Of a stretch of DNA of 64,000 nucleotides, positions 44,443-55,928 are shown piece by piece. Each line of letters opens with the position of its first letter. Positions within the stretch are counted from its first letter, which is position 1. Source of the DNA: Adineta ricciae. Its lineage: Eukaryota; Rotifera; Eurotatoria; Adinetida; Adinetidae. A program made the translations under genes and the position numbers. The stretch is from contig CAJNOJ010000124.1 in assembly GCA_905250025.1 (NCBI GenBank), positions 186,001 through 250,000 on the forward strand. The letters run 5' to 3'. Below the pieces are notes generated by a model. The model had not been told where the DNA came from. It was given only the letters and a program-made list of their open reading frames with translations, and searched no databases.

Positions 44443-45216
44443 AAGATTTTGAGCTGGTCCGAACTTTTCTAACCTATAATCTTGGAGATGTACGTGTGGT
44501 ACCCAGATGAGTTAAATGGAGAAACTTCTGTTAAAATTCAAATGCTTTGCTTTGAAATAATCTTCAGATAAACATTAGATCTATAACGTGCATAACGATG
44601 ACGACAACGCAATTAATAAGCTTTCATGTGAAAATGTGGTATTAAATTTGTCGCAGGAGACTACGTACATTCACATATTTCGAGCACGTATACGTTCGAG
44701 GGAGAGATATTGGTACTGCTTTGTCAGAAGGAATGTATATTGATCATCATCACGATTCTCACATTACACTACTTCTGTTTGCAGACAGGTCCAACTATGA
44801 ATTGAACACAGTGCGGATCTGTTGACATCAATCGATAAAACATTCAATATTCTTTCATATCGTCTATGAAAGCCAGCGACGAGCATATCGGACGAAAGCG
44901 TATTCAAAACTAAAGGTATGCATATTTTACTAAAAAAAACCCTACGTGTGTGCATTAATATCAATGACGGATTCGCATAGTTGACTTATTTAAGTAGGTA
45001 CGACTATGATGTGATACATCAATTCAATCTATCATACTGTGAAGGTACCTAAGAAAACTAGATAACATGAAATTAATTAAATCTTTTGAAGAAAAATGAA
45101 TAATCATTTGTTTCGACAACATCAAGCATAAGCAAGCCTTTAGTCAATTTTTCGAATGACAATAGAACATTGAAAGCAACATAAATAGAGGGTGATCATA
45201 AGAGACTGCGCATTAG
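44443..45216. other. Intergenic 44443-45216
   Basis: Convergent 3' flanks of the aquaporin and the three-module gene. A 66-codon minus-strand frame (44764-44964) has no recognisable motif. Nothing else seen. Confidence 0.55.
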
Positions 45217-48200
45217 TCAATTTAGATTCACCGGTACTACTCGAGTTCTACGACGGCGACTACCAATGTATTGCTGAGTTTTCCAATAAATATCCAAGCT
45301 ATACCAAACGATGAACTTCAATCCAACAGTTAATCCGCCATATAAACCGAGAAATGTTGTTAGTATATATAAAGCACTACTTCTCACTGCATAACTGTAT
45401 TCACATGAAGATGGCGAACAAGACGAATAGTACTCCGAATAATTACTAGAATTCTGCCACGTTTCGATAAAGAATTCATCGATTAATTCACCGATTGTCG
45501 TAGTCGATATCGGATAAAAGCGACTTGAAACAGAGCGATTAAGAGCATTTGGAATATTAGTCATATTTAGAAAATCAGCTAGTAGTTGTAAACACGTGGA
45601 ATTGTACAAGCACTCAAGTGTTGACTGACGAAGACCATCAATCGGTAAACAACCAAAAACGATACCTTTAAACGTAATCTTATAGATCAATGTATTTATT
45701 CAAATGTATCTCACCTGGTAGACGTATTGTTTGATTAAAACTTGTGAGTATCGTTCTAAAACATCGAGATGGCGATATTGTACACAAACATGATTCCCCG
45801 CTTTCGTTAAACCATATTGGAAATGTTCGTATGACATAGTTCATTTGTGCATTCGATGCAAAAGATGCCCAATTCAAACCAAATCTATGTTGTAATTGAT
45901 TTGCATGGAACATGTCAATTATGTAATGATGCATCCATTGAAATTGAGCTAGTGTTTGAACGATGAAATTGTTAATAATTGAATCAACTTGGATTTGAAA
46001 CGAATAATGCGTTAGTATTTGCAGAGTAATCAGATTTTTTGTGGAGAATGTTTGAACATTTAGTTCGATCGTACTTCTTGTCAATGCACAAAATGATGAT
46101 AGAACATGAAATAAACCACTGAGAACTTTTCTATCATAGTTAAGTGTATATTCTGCTACGTCCTCTAAACCCCACACTGATGTAATAAAGGCCGAAGATA
46201 CAAAATCAGTAGAACAAATCTGATGATACGTCTCGGGTTGAATAGAAACGAATTTTGAATACGGTATTGCAATGTTTGAACATGAACATGTTAGTGTTGA
46301 TGCATGTTTGCTTTGTAGTTCGTTGAATGTGGATAAACTTGGTGAAGAAACTGTGATTGTATTGATGTGAGTGTTTAAATTAAGAAAGAGTATGATTATA
46401 TGAAATGAAATAAGGAATAAAAGACTGTAGATCCGAGTTGCAAAACGTTGTTGTTCACACAACAAGTCGTCGTCATTTTCCTGTCCTTGGCGATAAAAAT
46501 TCATTTGTTGGACATTGTTTCGAAGCTGATTGAGAACAGTTGCGAATCTTCGTGCATTATTTGAGTCTTCTTCAATCTGTTCGCTCGATATGCAACAATA
46601 ACGAAATATTCGTCGAATCGATTTCACGAAAAACGGAACTAAGATTTTAAGGGCAACTGACAGTCCACCGATAATTCCTGCTACAGTCGCAATTATGTAG
46701 GATATGCTAAAGCGTTCTTCATAGGTATAAATACATTCTCTTGGTGCACATGCTTCAAAATATCTGTCGAAATAAATCGAATAGATCCATTTTTCGATGA
46801 ACATTGCCGAAATGATTTCATTTAATCTTGTCGAAGTGTTAAACCGACTGTTAATCATCGGATTCAAGGGCGTGACATTGGCTGCACGCGGATCGATGGT
46901 TACTCCAGACATTCCCAATGGAAACGCATCGATTAACATTTGAACGCACGATGAATTGTAGAGACATGTTAATGACGAGGTGGACAGCGAATCAATGGGT
47001 GAACAACTTGTGTACCAATTAGGTACAACTTTATTAAGTGCACTCTCATTTCCTGAACAAACGCCTGTTATACAGTAAAATCCTGTGTCGGTTTCACAGA
47101 ATCTGTCGATACCGCACGAACAATTAGGATTACTAAAGACGCGCATCGCTTGAAAGAATATTTGTATGGTGTCATTCAATTGTAGTAATGCCATATTTGA
47201 ATCAATGCTTCCTGATTTTGCCAATTGATTCACTTGAATAGAAGTTTGAACAGTTTGGTATAGATCATAAAAAGAGGCGACTGTCTAAAAAAATAAATAA
47301 GAGCATGTGAATAGCTGAAGTGAAATTATTGGATCCCACTTTGGAATTCTATGCTATATACTCTACGTACTTTTTGCTTAAATTGATTGATAATCGAATC
47401 TATTTGAGTATTGAATGTGTCCTCTGCTAATACTTGACTTGTGAAAAACTGCAAATTATTAAAAACAGCGATTTCATTGGAGATTGTTTCGTTTGATAAA
47501 AGACACAATTTTTGAAGGATACGAAATGACGCCATGCCTATGGTACGAAAATCAATCAGTAAGAAAATTCCCACGAGATTCGAATTGTACAATAGCCAAA
47601 CATCATCCTTGATGAAACCGCTTGAACATACTTGATGAAGAGTTGTGCTTATATCGATGATGGACGAATATTTTATTGAAATGTGCGAGCACGGGCAAGT
47701 CAATGTTGACGAATATTGTTGAGATAGTTGTGAAAAAACATTCCACGACGGGTTCATGATGGATATTGGACGAACTTGTGTTGAGATCGATGAGTAAAAC
47801 AATAGAATAATCAAACCAAGGGTTAAAAATAAAATATACAAACGTGTAGAATAAATGCCATCTTTTATATCAGTGAACAATGGAAACATATTGTATGTTT
47901 GGATTTGCTGCGGAAGAGTTCTAATACGGTTTTTGAAATCTAGAATATTCCGAAAAAAGATTATTGTCAATATAACGATTTGGCGTATCACTTTTACTTG
48001 GCTTTCCATCTCTTTGAGTATGTGTCGTTTGTTTTCGATGAGAAATGTTCTTCTGAATTTTCTGGACTAATCGAACAAAAAATGGTGCTGACACAAATAA
48101 AATGATCTTTAGTCCACCAAATAAACTAATTATGGTAACGGCGATGTATAAGAAATTGAATGATTGATCAAACGAATATGTACACAGTTTCGGAGAACAT

Positions 48201-49291
48201 ATTTCATAATATTTACTGAAATTATACACTTCATTCCATGCTTCAATGAAAAGATTATTCAAAATATCATTGATCAATGTTTCTGGTGCAAACTGAGATT
48301 GCTTCAATGGTGAAACCAAAGAGAATCCTGCAATATACTTCTGAAGAGAACTCAAACATGATTGATCATAAAAACATTCGAATGTAGAACTCAAGAGCGA
48401 TCTATATGGATAACAGCCAACTTCCATATTTGGTAAAATAAACATAACATGTGAATCCTTATCAGTTGTACCGTATAGCAAACCACCATCCCTGCCTATT
48501 CGACCAGTATCATTGTAAATATAAGCTGGGTATGTACAGGTATCAACTTTTCGACAATCACAATAACTCGATGCAGTTCCATATCGAGCTGTTAGGATAG
48601 TGGGAGAAGCCGATGATAATCGCATATGTGCTTCACTGCATAGTCCCGAAGAAATTCTATTATAAAATGTATTGAGCCAAATGAAATTATTGATATGTTT
48701 ATGAGCGTTTATTGTGTTTTGTTGAAACTGATTTACAAGTGTCGTCATTTGACTTTGAAAATTGTCAAAAGATAAGACTTGAGTGGTGATTAAATATTGA
48801 GAGGCAAATTCTTGTATGGCATCGGTGATCTTTTCTTTTGTCGTTCGACAAAATATTTGAACAAGCTGAATGTGTGATGATACCATTAAACGATAGTCGA
48901 CAGGCCAATATTGACTGACATCAACATTTGTTAAGGATAATAAAAAGGTTTGATTAACAAATTGACTTGAGCAGATCAGATGATATTCAGGGTGAAACGA
49001 AACAATTTCGCCTTGAACAATTGAGTTCTGTTGGCATAAACACGAAAGTGTGTGAGAATATTTGCTTGAAAGTTGCTTGAAAACTTTCTCCGATGGTGAA
49101 TCAATAGATATGAACTTTGTTTGAACAGTAAAACTTGTAAATAGAACTATGACCAGGATTGAAACAATTAAGAAACAAGTGAATATCCTCGTTGAAAGTA
49201 TTTGATCTGCTTTCGGTAGTTTTTTATCTTCTTCATAGAGATTAAACTGTTTAATTAAATCAGCGAGCTTTCTTACTCGATTGGTCTGCAT
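45217..49291 (-). CDS. Large membrane protein with three tandem ectodomain modules, family unknown
   Basis: Four exons in phase (47998-49291, 47371-47939, 45715-47284, 45217-45665) give 1293 aa. Three homologous modules follow each other. Each opens with a membrane helix (TCFLIVSILVIVLFTSF; LYILFLTLGLIILLFYSS; LLFLISFHIIILFLNLN). Each then has a Cys pair in a TLTCxCS motif, an HxICSSxF segment and a helical QVLxxDxFxxQxDxIxxQF block. A Cys-rich stretch follows with CLYNxSC or a variant, and modules close with CSPxxCxYxY and a second helix with FGGL/YGGL. This gives about six helices and large N-glycosylatable loops. It looks like an internal triplication. I do not recognise a named family; comparable proteins are known to me only as uncharacterised. 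Confidence 0.75.
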
Positions 49292-49904
49292 TTATTCTGA
49301 ATTAAATGAGAGAAAAAGCTCGGAATATTTCTATTGTTCACATTTTTAGATTATTCTCTTCTAGAGAAATAACTCATGAATGTAATTTTTATTCTTAATA
49401 AGATGTAAAAACAATTATATTTCCGTTCAGCGTTAATTAGTGACTATTTCATTTCCTATTTGTTCAACTCAAAAAGAAAAACAATTCTGTTTCAAGATCA
49501 TATCCATATTCATATCAATTGAAACCTGATATATGGCAAATGTTCTCAGAAAGTGCTTTTTGTTTCTATCAGTTTGTACGTAATGCATATTATAAAGATA
49601 CATGAGATAAACGATGGTGTTATCAAAGATATAAATTATGTTCGGAATGCCATGTTCATATGAAATTGTACTTGTTTACACTGCAGCAAGTTGCATGCTA
49701 CTAGAAGAAAATATTTCTATGTGTCAAAATTTTTCATGCTACATTCTGTTCTCTTCGTTTGTGTAGAGACCTTGTTGACAATCAAATAGTCGTTGTGTCA
49801 TAACATTCTGAAATGGTTCATTCTTTAGTCTATATTTGTGACATTGATTCGTAACGATTCAATGGATGCTGATAAATACGACTTTCCTACTAGTATTTAA
49901 TGAA
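49292..49904. other. Intergenic 49292-49904
   Basis: Upstream region of the three-module gene; AT-rich, no coding signal recognised. Confidence 0.55.
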
Positions 49905-50778
49905 ATACTCACGTTATAGTTGTAGGTTGATAATCGTTTTGATCGATGATACACGTGTTGACAAATCATTACTGCTAACATGTTTTACTCATAAATAGCT
50001 TCTTTTTTTTTCAGAAGAATACGTTCAATGAGAAAACTTCACCGATTAATGGGGCTGATTTTGTGAGGATATGGATCTACGCCTACTCGAAATCGATCTT
50101 GACAATTTAGTCAAGTCATATAGTAAGAAAAAAAAACGAAAACGAGCCAGAATATATTGCATAAAAAAATCTCATTGTAGTTTGGTACAAGGTACATTAG
50201 TGGTTATTTTTGTTTACTTACAGTACGATACAGCAGGCTAAGAAAAGAATCTTTTGTGGAAAAAATTCAACAAAGTGATTTGTTGAACTTTTAGGATGAC
50301 TTCTGAAGAATGCCAATGTTGTGATGATCGTTGACGATGTCACAAACACTGCATGTTGTTCAACTAATGTTTTACTCTTTCAAGAAATATAGATAATTTA
50401 GGGATTGTTCGAGAATGGAAATAAATTGATACGAGATACCATGCAAATAGGTGAGCGTCAAATAAGATTGATAGGATATTAATTGGTAACAAATGTGATT
50501 CAAGTTTGGAGAGAGTTACCGGTACTGCACAAGTCAAACTATGCTATATTGAAGAATTTTGATTTCAGTAGTGTTCTATGGTATAGAATTTAGCGGATTC
50601 GTATGCTATTCCATACGTTGAAACGTCAGCGAAAAGTTTAACAAAGATTGAAGAAGCATTGTGGAACATATTCGATAATCTGATCACGAATATTCCAGAT
50701 AAGCCGAAATTTAGTTTTGAAAATTCTTTGTTATTACCAAAACGATCGGGCAATGCTGAAGCAGGAATTGATCTGTAA
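49905..50778 (+). pseudogene. Decayed Rab/Ras-type small GTPase
   Basis: No long frame exists, but short plus-strand pieces match a Rab GTPase in the right order. P-loop region: VIVVG near 49910 and DTRVDKSLLLTCF near 49948-49986 (Lys-Ser kept, Gly lost). Effector strand: NTFNEKTSPINGADFVR after an acceptor near 50013. LLEIDLDNLVK near 50083-50115. G3: DTAG followed by TAA (50239-50241) where Gln is expected. NVVMIV then DVTNT near 50311-50350. G4: ILIGNKCD at 50476-50499. G5: ETSAK at 50620-50634, in a frame open to TAA 50776-50778 after a 54-bp intron-like gap. Stops and frameshifts make a functional GTPase unlikely. Confidence 0.7.
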
Positions 50779-50919
50779 GTATTAAGGAATACAGTTTCGT
50801 TCATATATTTTTATGACGTCAGAATTTACTCATTGTTTAGTGAACATTCATCTCGAATAGTATTAATTGGTTATACGTAAATAGAATCGTAATAAAGATA
50901 AAGCTTTGATTCTTTTTGC

Positions 50920-51135
50920 AGTGGGATGTGACTGGCAACAAATGTGATTTAGCATAGAAAAGAGTGATTAGGTATGAACAAGCTAAAGTAGAGATTTGAT
51001 CACGAAACCAACCAACTAACGAATTCCTTTGTTTAGAGTTTAGCGGATTCTCTCAATGTTCCTCACGTAGAAATATTCGTGAAAGATAATACAAAATGTC
51101 GACGATGCGTTTCTTAAACTAATTTTTTAATGAAA
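50920..51135 (+). pseudogene. Second small-GTPase relic (G4-G5 part only)
   Basis: After an acceptor-like CAG the sequence reads GNKCDLA, a stop, KRVIRYEQAK. A gap with an acceptor-like TTTAG follows, then LADSLNVPHVE and a frameshifted VDDAF. These are the NKxD and LADSLxIPFxETSAK regions of Rab1-like proteins, with the SAK motif lost. It lies directly behind the first relic, suggesting tandem duplication before decay. Confidence 0.55.
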
Positions 51136-51478
51136 AGAGCATGAATACCGATAGGCATGAGGTTGTGTGAAAATCAGTTTCTTAATATGTGAAATTATTT
51201 GAATCCTCACCTGTATTAACCCATCCACATATTGTTCTTGTTGATGATATTCTTACAATAACGAACATGTAATTTTTTTGCGCTTCAACTATTAAACGAT
51301 GAGGACATCGATTTCATGTTAAAGAAAGGAAAGAAAAAATCCCTTTGAAATAATGTACTATCGTCGCCTATGACAGAGCAGATTTTTCTTTGCTCTGAGT
51401 GAATAAAAAGCCTTGTCAGGTAAACAAAAATCTATGATATCGAGATAGATTTGTTAGTACTCGAAGTTAGACTTAATA
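51136..51478. other. Intergenic 51136-51478
   Basis: Upstream flank of the MFS gene; nothing recognised apart from general AT richness. Confidence 0.5.
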
Positions 51479-53041
51479 ATGCACTTTGACGAACGCCCGG
51501 CATGTTTTCGCAATTTTCTACATGAAATTGTCTTCGTTGGTGTAATTTCTTGTGCACAATTACTTTGTCAAGCAGCACTAGGCAACATACTTGTTCCTCT
51601 TCATATTATCGGCCCTGATGTTGGTATTGACGATCCGGCTAAATTGCCATGGACATTAGCATCTTATTCACTTACTGTTGGGATATTTATTATGGTCACC
51701 GGTAGACTGGGTGATATTCATGGACACAAATTATTGTTAGTTATTGGGTTTGTAATCTTTTCAGTCTTCAGCGTGTTCACCGGGATGGGAACCTATGTGA
51801 AAAACGATGTTTATTTCAATATTATGAGAGCATTGCAAGGAATCGGTCCTGCAACACTCCTACCGAATGGTGTTGCTCTACTTGCGAGAACCTATCCCTC
51901 CGGGAAGAGAAAATCGTTTGTCTTCGCAATGTTTGGGGCAACAGCACCTTTGGGATTCATTCTCGGTGCTTTGTTTGCAAGTATCTTCGCTCAATTATTG
52001 TGGTGGCCTTGGGGTCAATGGGTACTTGCATTCTTTTGTGCATTTCTTGCTATTTTATCTTCGTATGTTGTACCTGAAGAAGTGTCGCCAGCTGTTCATC
52101 CAACTGGAAAAACGGATATTCCCGGTGCAATTGTTGGATTATCTGGTTTAACGTTGTTTATCTACTGTTGGAATCAAGGGCCGGTGACTGGATGGGATAA
52201 ACCTTATGTGTATGCTTTATTAATTGTTAGCGTTTTGATTATCGGCTTGTTTATTTTTATCGAAATGAAAACAGAAGAACCAATCATGCCACTATCTATT
52301 TGGCTTGTGAAGGGATTTCCAGGTGTTCTAGCCTGTATCGCATTGGGATGGTCTAGTTTTGGTATATTTATCTATTACATCGTACAATTTCTACAAGTCA
52401 TTCGTGGTGCATCTCCATTACTAACCACTGCAATGTTGTCACCAGTTATACCGGCTGGTCTATCAGCAACATTATCTGTGTCTCAATTATACGGTCGGAT
52501 ACCTGCACATTTCCTTCTAATGGCGTCCATGGTTTTCTTCTGTATTGGCAATGTTCTCATAGGAACAATGCCAGCCGATCAAACATATTGGGCACAAGTA
52601 TTCGTATCAACATTACTAACACCATTCGGTATGGATATTAGCTTTCCTGCGGCATCGCTCATTGTCAGTAATACAATGCCAGTACATCAACAAGGCGTTG
52701 CTGCAAGTATGGTTAATACTGCTATTAACTGGTCGATTTCTCTCGGGCTAGGTATTGCTGGAACGGTTGAAAGTGAATTGTTGAAAAAGGGAGCATCTGT
52801 ATTGGAAGGTTTTCGTGGTGGCTTATATGTCGGTATGGGGCTTAGTGGTGCAGGAATTATCGTTGCACTTCTCTTTTGTCGTGTACCACTAGCGCCAGAA
52901 ACAGCATCGAGCGATCATCAAAGAAAATCATCAGTTATGAACACAATCTCGAAAACAACCGCATCGGATGTTATTATTGACACAGAAAGTATCCAAGGTG
53001 AAGGACTTCAAGGGGAATTTCCGATTATACATCGTCTCTAA
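51479..53041 (+). CDS. MFS multidrug transporter, DHA2 (14-helix) type
   Basis: This intronless gene of 520 aa starts at ATG 51479. It shows the DHA2 plan with about 14 helices. MFS motif A is GRLGDIHGHKLLL between helices 2 and 3. The RALQGIGPATLLPNGVALLA segment and the motif-C-like APLGFILGALFAS follow, as in proton-driven drug exporters. The C-terminal cytoplasmic tail is short and acidic. This family is abundant in fungi and bacteria and rare in animals; with no introns in an intron-rich neighbourhood, horizontal acquisition is likely. It stands tail-to-tail with acetamidase and near P450, suggesting a detoxification cluster. Its last 358 bp recur at 54658-55015. Confidence 0.9.
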   Translation: MHFDERPACFRNFLHEIVFVGVISCAQLLCQAALGNILVPLHIIGPDVGIDDPAKLPWTLASYSLTVGIFIMVTGRLGDIHGHKLLLVIGFVIFSVFSVFTGMGTYVKNDVYFNIMRALQGIGPATLLPNGVALLARTYPSGKRKSFVFAMFGATAPLGFILGALFASIFAQLLWWPWGQWVLAFFCAFLAILSSYVVPEEVSPAVHPTGKTDIPGAIVGLSGLTLFIYCWNQGPVTGWDKPYVYALLIVSVLIIGLFIFIEMKTEEPIMPLSIWLVKGFPGVLACIALGWSSFGIFIYYIVQFLQVIRGASPLLTTAMLSPVIPAGLSATLSVSQLYGRIPAHFLLMASMVFFCIGNVLIGTMPADQTYWAQVFVSTLLTPFGMDISFPAASLIVSNTMPVHQQGVAASMVNTAINWSISLGLGIAGTVESELLKKGASVLEGFRGGLYVGMGLSGAGIIVALLFCRVPLAPETASSDHQRKSSVMNTISKTTASDVIIDTESIQGEGLQGEFPIIHRL

Positions 53042-53955
53042 TCCATTATCTTCTCTCATATAGGCGTTTTCAATATAAAATAGTCGGTGATGTTGAAGAT
53101 GTACTTGTTAGACAAGTAAAATCATGACTTCATGAACATCTATGAGAAATTGTATTGAACATAAAAATTAGCTTGATGCAAGATGTAAATGAGTATCGTT
53201 CTGAAGAGTCTAGACGTTTTTCTGTTTCTTGATTTCGTGTCGAAATGTTCTTGGTGCAATTAAATCACTCTCACAATTTGTAAAGAAAGATTTAGAATGA
53301 TATTTTCAATATGGATTCAATCAATACTTTTCTGATCGTTTTCCGTCATATTGTTGATGCATAAAAAAAACTGCAATGTGTAAACTCAAAGAAAGTATAC
53401 ATTATAATGCCGATATTTTGATGAAGTACAATGATAACTAGGATTTGATCCTATAGTTCTACCTGTCGTATTCTGAGGAAACGATCGAACTCGATTTGTA
53501 ATGCGATTATTCTTCAATATCTTCAATTCAAATAGTGCTAATAATACAATAGATACTAATTCTTCGAATAATAGGTAATAGTTAACGCAGCTAAGATAAG
53601 AACTATGTCTAAAATAACATAGAAAATAATTAACATCGAATTGGACAATATGCTTTTGTTAACGATGAAGGCAGAGCGAGTATTTAAGAAAAGCGTCGTT
53701 CTCCAAACTGGTTTAAGCAAAGATTAATGTGTCTAGAGACGGTAGGAACTATTCTATAATACAATATGCCCCGTATGATTCAAGTTCTGCGAAGATAGAT
53801 ATGCCTTTCTTTCGTTGTGAAATGGCTCGTGTATCCACGTTCGATTAACACAGCCAGATAACGTTTCGAAAGTCGTGTGTATAGAAAAAGAAGTCAAATT
53901 ACATCGCCATCTTTTTATTAATAAAAAATGATGTAAACGTAGCAAAAGCATCCGG
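53042..53955. other. Intergenic 53042-53955
   Basis: Convergent 3' flanks of the MFS and acetamidase genes. A diverged counterpart lies at 55016-55928 with indels (for example extra sequence near 55385-55415 in the second version). No gene seen. Confidence 0.6.
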
Positions 53956-54656
53956 CTATTTTGTCTCCACGTTAGCGAAGATGTTCAATGGTAAAAATGC
54001 ACCAACTGTATAATTGGGCATATCAACAACTTGTGTGGCACGAATATCAACTGCAACCGAACATAACATATATGCTTCTTCTCTTGTCAATTGTTTATTT
54101 TGCACCAAGTAAGCAATCATTTGTCGAACTGCCTGTTTCGTTGCTTCGCGCATATCATCCGCAATACCTAATACAGAATAATAACGTGTCGATGATCGAT
54201 CTTCCGTTCGTGTTAACAAACATGGACTTGTAACATGACTAACAGATTCGCCACGTATTACAGTCAAACGAACTGACACGACTACTGGTGTTTCGATTGC
54301 TGTACCACATACTTCGCCATCTCCTTGTGCCGCATGCCCATCGCCAATACTAAAGAGTGCACCTTCACATTCAATTGGTAGATATAGTTTGGATCCTTTG
54401 GTTAAATATTTTGTATCAATGTTACCCCCAGTGCGATAGGGAGGTATTGTGGAGAAAGATCCTGGCAAACCTCGTGCCACACCACATTCGCCAGTGAATG
54501 GGCGAATCGGAATGCGGATTTGATTCGGCTTAAACCAAGCGAAGCCTTGATCTTGATCCAGTTGCCATATTTTCAGTTTTGCTTCTGGAAACTCCTCATG
54601 GAGCAATCCAAAATTTGGAATAATAGCAGTCCAGCCCCACGTAGCTATTTTAATAT
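53956..54656 (-). CDS. Acetamidase/formamidase, 3' part (first version, cut by assembly gap)
   Basis: This frame runs from the N at 54657 to the stop at 53956 and covers roughly the last three quarters of the enzyme at 55929-56876. Motifs seen: GFAWFKPNQIR, GECGVARGLPGSFSTIPP, TGGNIDTKYL and GDGHAAQGDGEVCGTAIE. Only the N-terminal part is missing, because of the junction. Confidence 0.88.
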
Positions 54657-54657
54657 N
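54657..54657. other. Assembly junction (single N)
   Basis: The left side ends inside acetamidase, and the right side restarts inside the MFS gene at the base equivalent to 52684. Confidence 0.95.
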
Positions 54658-55015
54658 ACATCAACAAGGCGTTGCTGCAAGTATGGTTAATACTGCTATT
54701 AACTGGTCGATTTCTCTCGGGCTAGGTATTGCTGGAACGGTTGAAAGTGAATTGTTGAAAAAGGGAGCGTCTGTATTGGAAGGTTTTCGTGGTGGCTTAT
54801 ATGTCGGTATGGGGCTTAGTGGTGCGGGAATTATCGTTGCACTTCTCTTTTGTCGTGTACCACTAGCGCCAGAAACAGCACCGAGCGATAATCGAAGAAA
54901 ATCATCAGCAATTAACACAGTCTCGAAAACAGCCGCATCGGATGTGATTATCGACACAGAAAGTATCCAAGGTGAAGGACTTCAAGGGGAATTTCCGATT
55001 ATACATCGTCTCTAA
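54658..55015 (+). CDS. MFS transporter C-terminal piece (second version)
   Basis: This matches the last 118 codons of 51479-53041 (from HQQGVAASMVNTAINWS to the terminal FPIIHRL) with a few replacements, such as SSDHQ to PSDNR. It is an allele-like piece whose 5' part is absent because the contig starts at the N. Confidence 0.88.
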
Positions 55016-55928
55016 CTCATTATCTTCTCTGATATAGGCATTTTCAATATAAAATAGTCGGTGATGTTGAGGATGTACTTGTTAGACAAGTAAAATCATG
55101 ATTTCATGAACGTCTATGAGAAATTGTATTGAACATAAAAGTTAGCTTGATGAAAGATGTAAATAAGTATCGCTCTGAAGAGTCTAGACGTCTTTCTGTT
55201 TCTTCATTTCGTGTCGAAATGTTCTTGATGCAATTAAATCACTCTCACAAATCGTAAAGAAAGATTTAGAATGATATTTTCAATATAGATTCAATCAATA
55301 CTATTCTTATCGTTTTCCACCATATTGTTGGTGCATAAAAAAGATTGCAATCAGTAAACTCAAAGAAAGTGTACATTATAACATTGATAAGTAATATAGC
55401 AGCTAGTTGCCGACATTTTGATGACGTACAATGATACAGCGAGGATTTGATCCGATAGTTCTATCTGTCGTATTCTGAGGAAACGATCGAACTCGATTTG
55501 TTATGCGATTATTCTTACATATCTGCAATTCAAATAGTGCTAATAATACAATAGATACTAATTCTTCGAATAATAGGTAGTAACTAACGCAGCTAAGATA
55601 AGAACTATGTCCAAAATAACATAGAAAATAATCAACATCGAATTGGACAATATGCGTTTGTTAACGATGAAGGCATAGTGAGTATTTAAGAAAAGCGTCG
55701 TTCTCCAAACTGGATTAAGCAAAGATTAACGTGTCTAGAGACGGTAGGAACTATTCTATAATACAATATGCCCCGTATGATGTAAGTTCTGTGAAATGAC
55801 TCGTGTATCCACGTTCGATTAACGCAGCCAAATAACGTTTCGAAAGTCGTGTGTATAGAAAAAGAAGTCAAATTACATTACCATCTTTTTTTAATCAGAA
55901 ATAATGTAAAAGTAGTCAAAGCACCTGG
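55016..55928. other. Intergenic 55016-55928
   Basis: Counterpart of 53042-53955; no gene seen. Confidence 0.6.

Larger units (their letters stand above)
52684..54656. repeat. Direct duplicate block (first version), MFS tail to acetamidase middle
   Basis: It matches 54658-56629 in order and orientation with scattered substitutions and indels. It ends exactly at the N at 54657, where the second version begins. Confidence 0.92.

Noticed and set aside
44764-44964. Minus-strand 66-codon frame between aquaporin and the three-module gene
   Set aside because: Short, no motif, no splice partners, no second copy for comparison.
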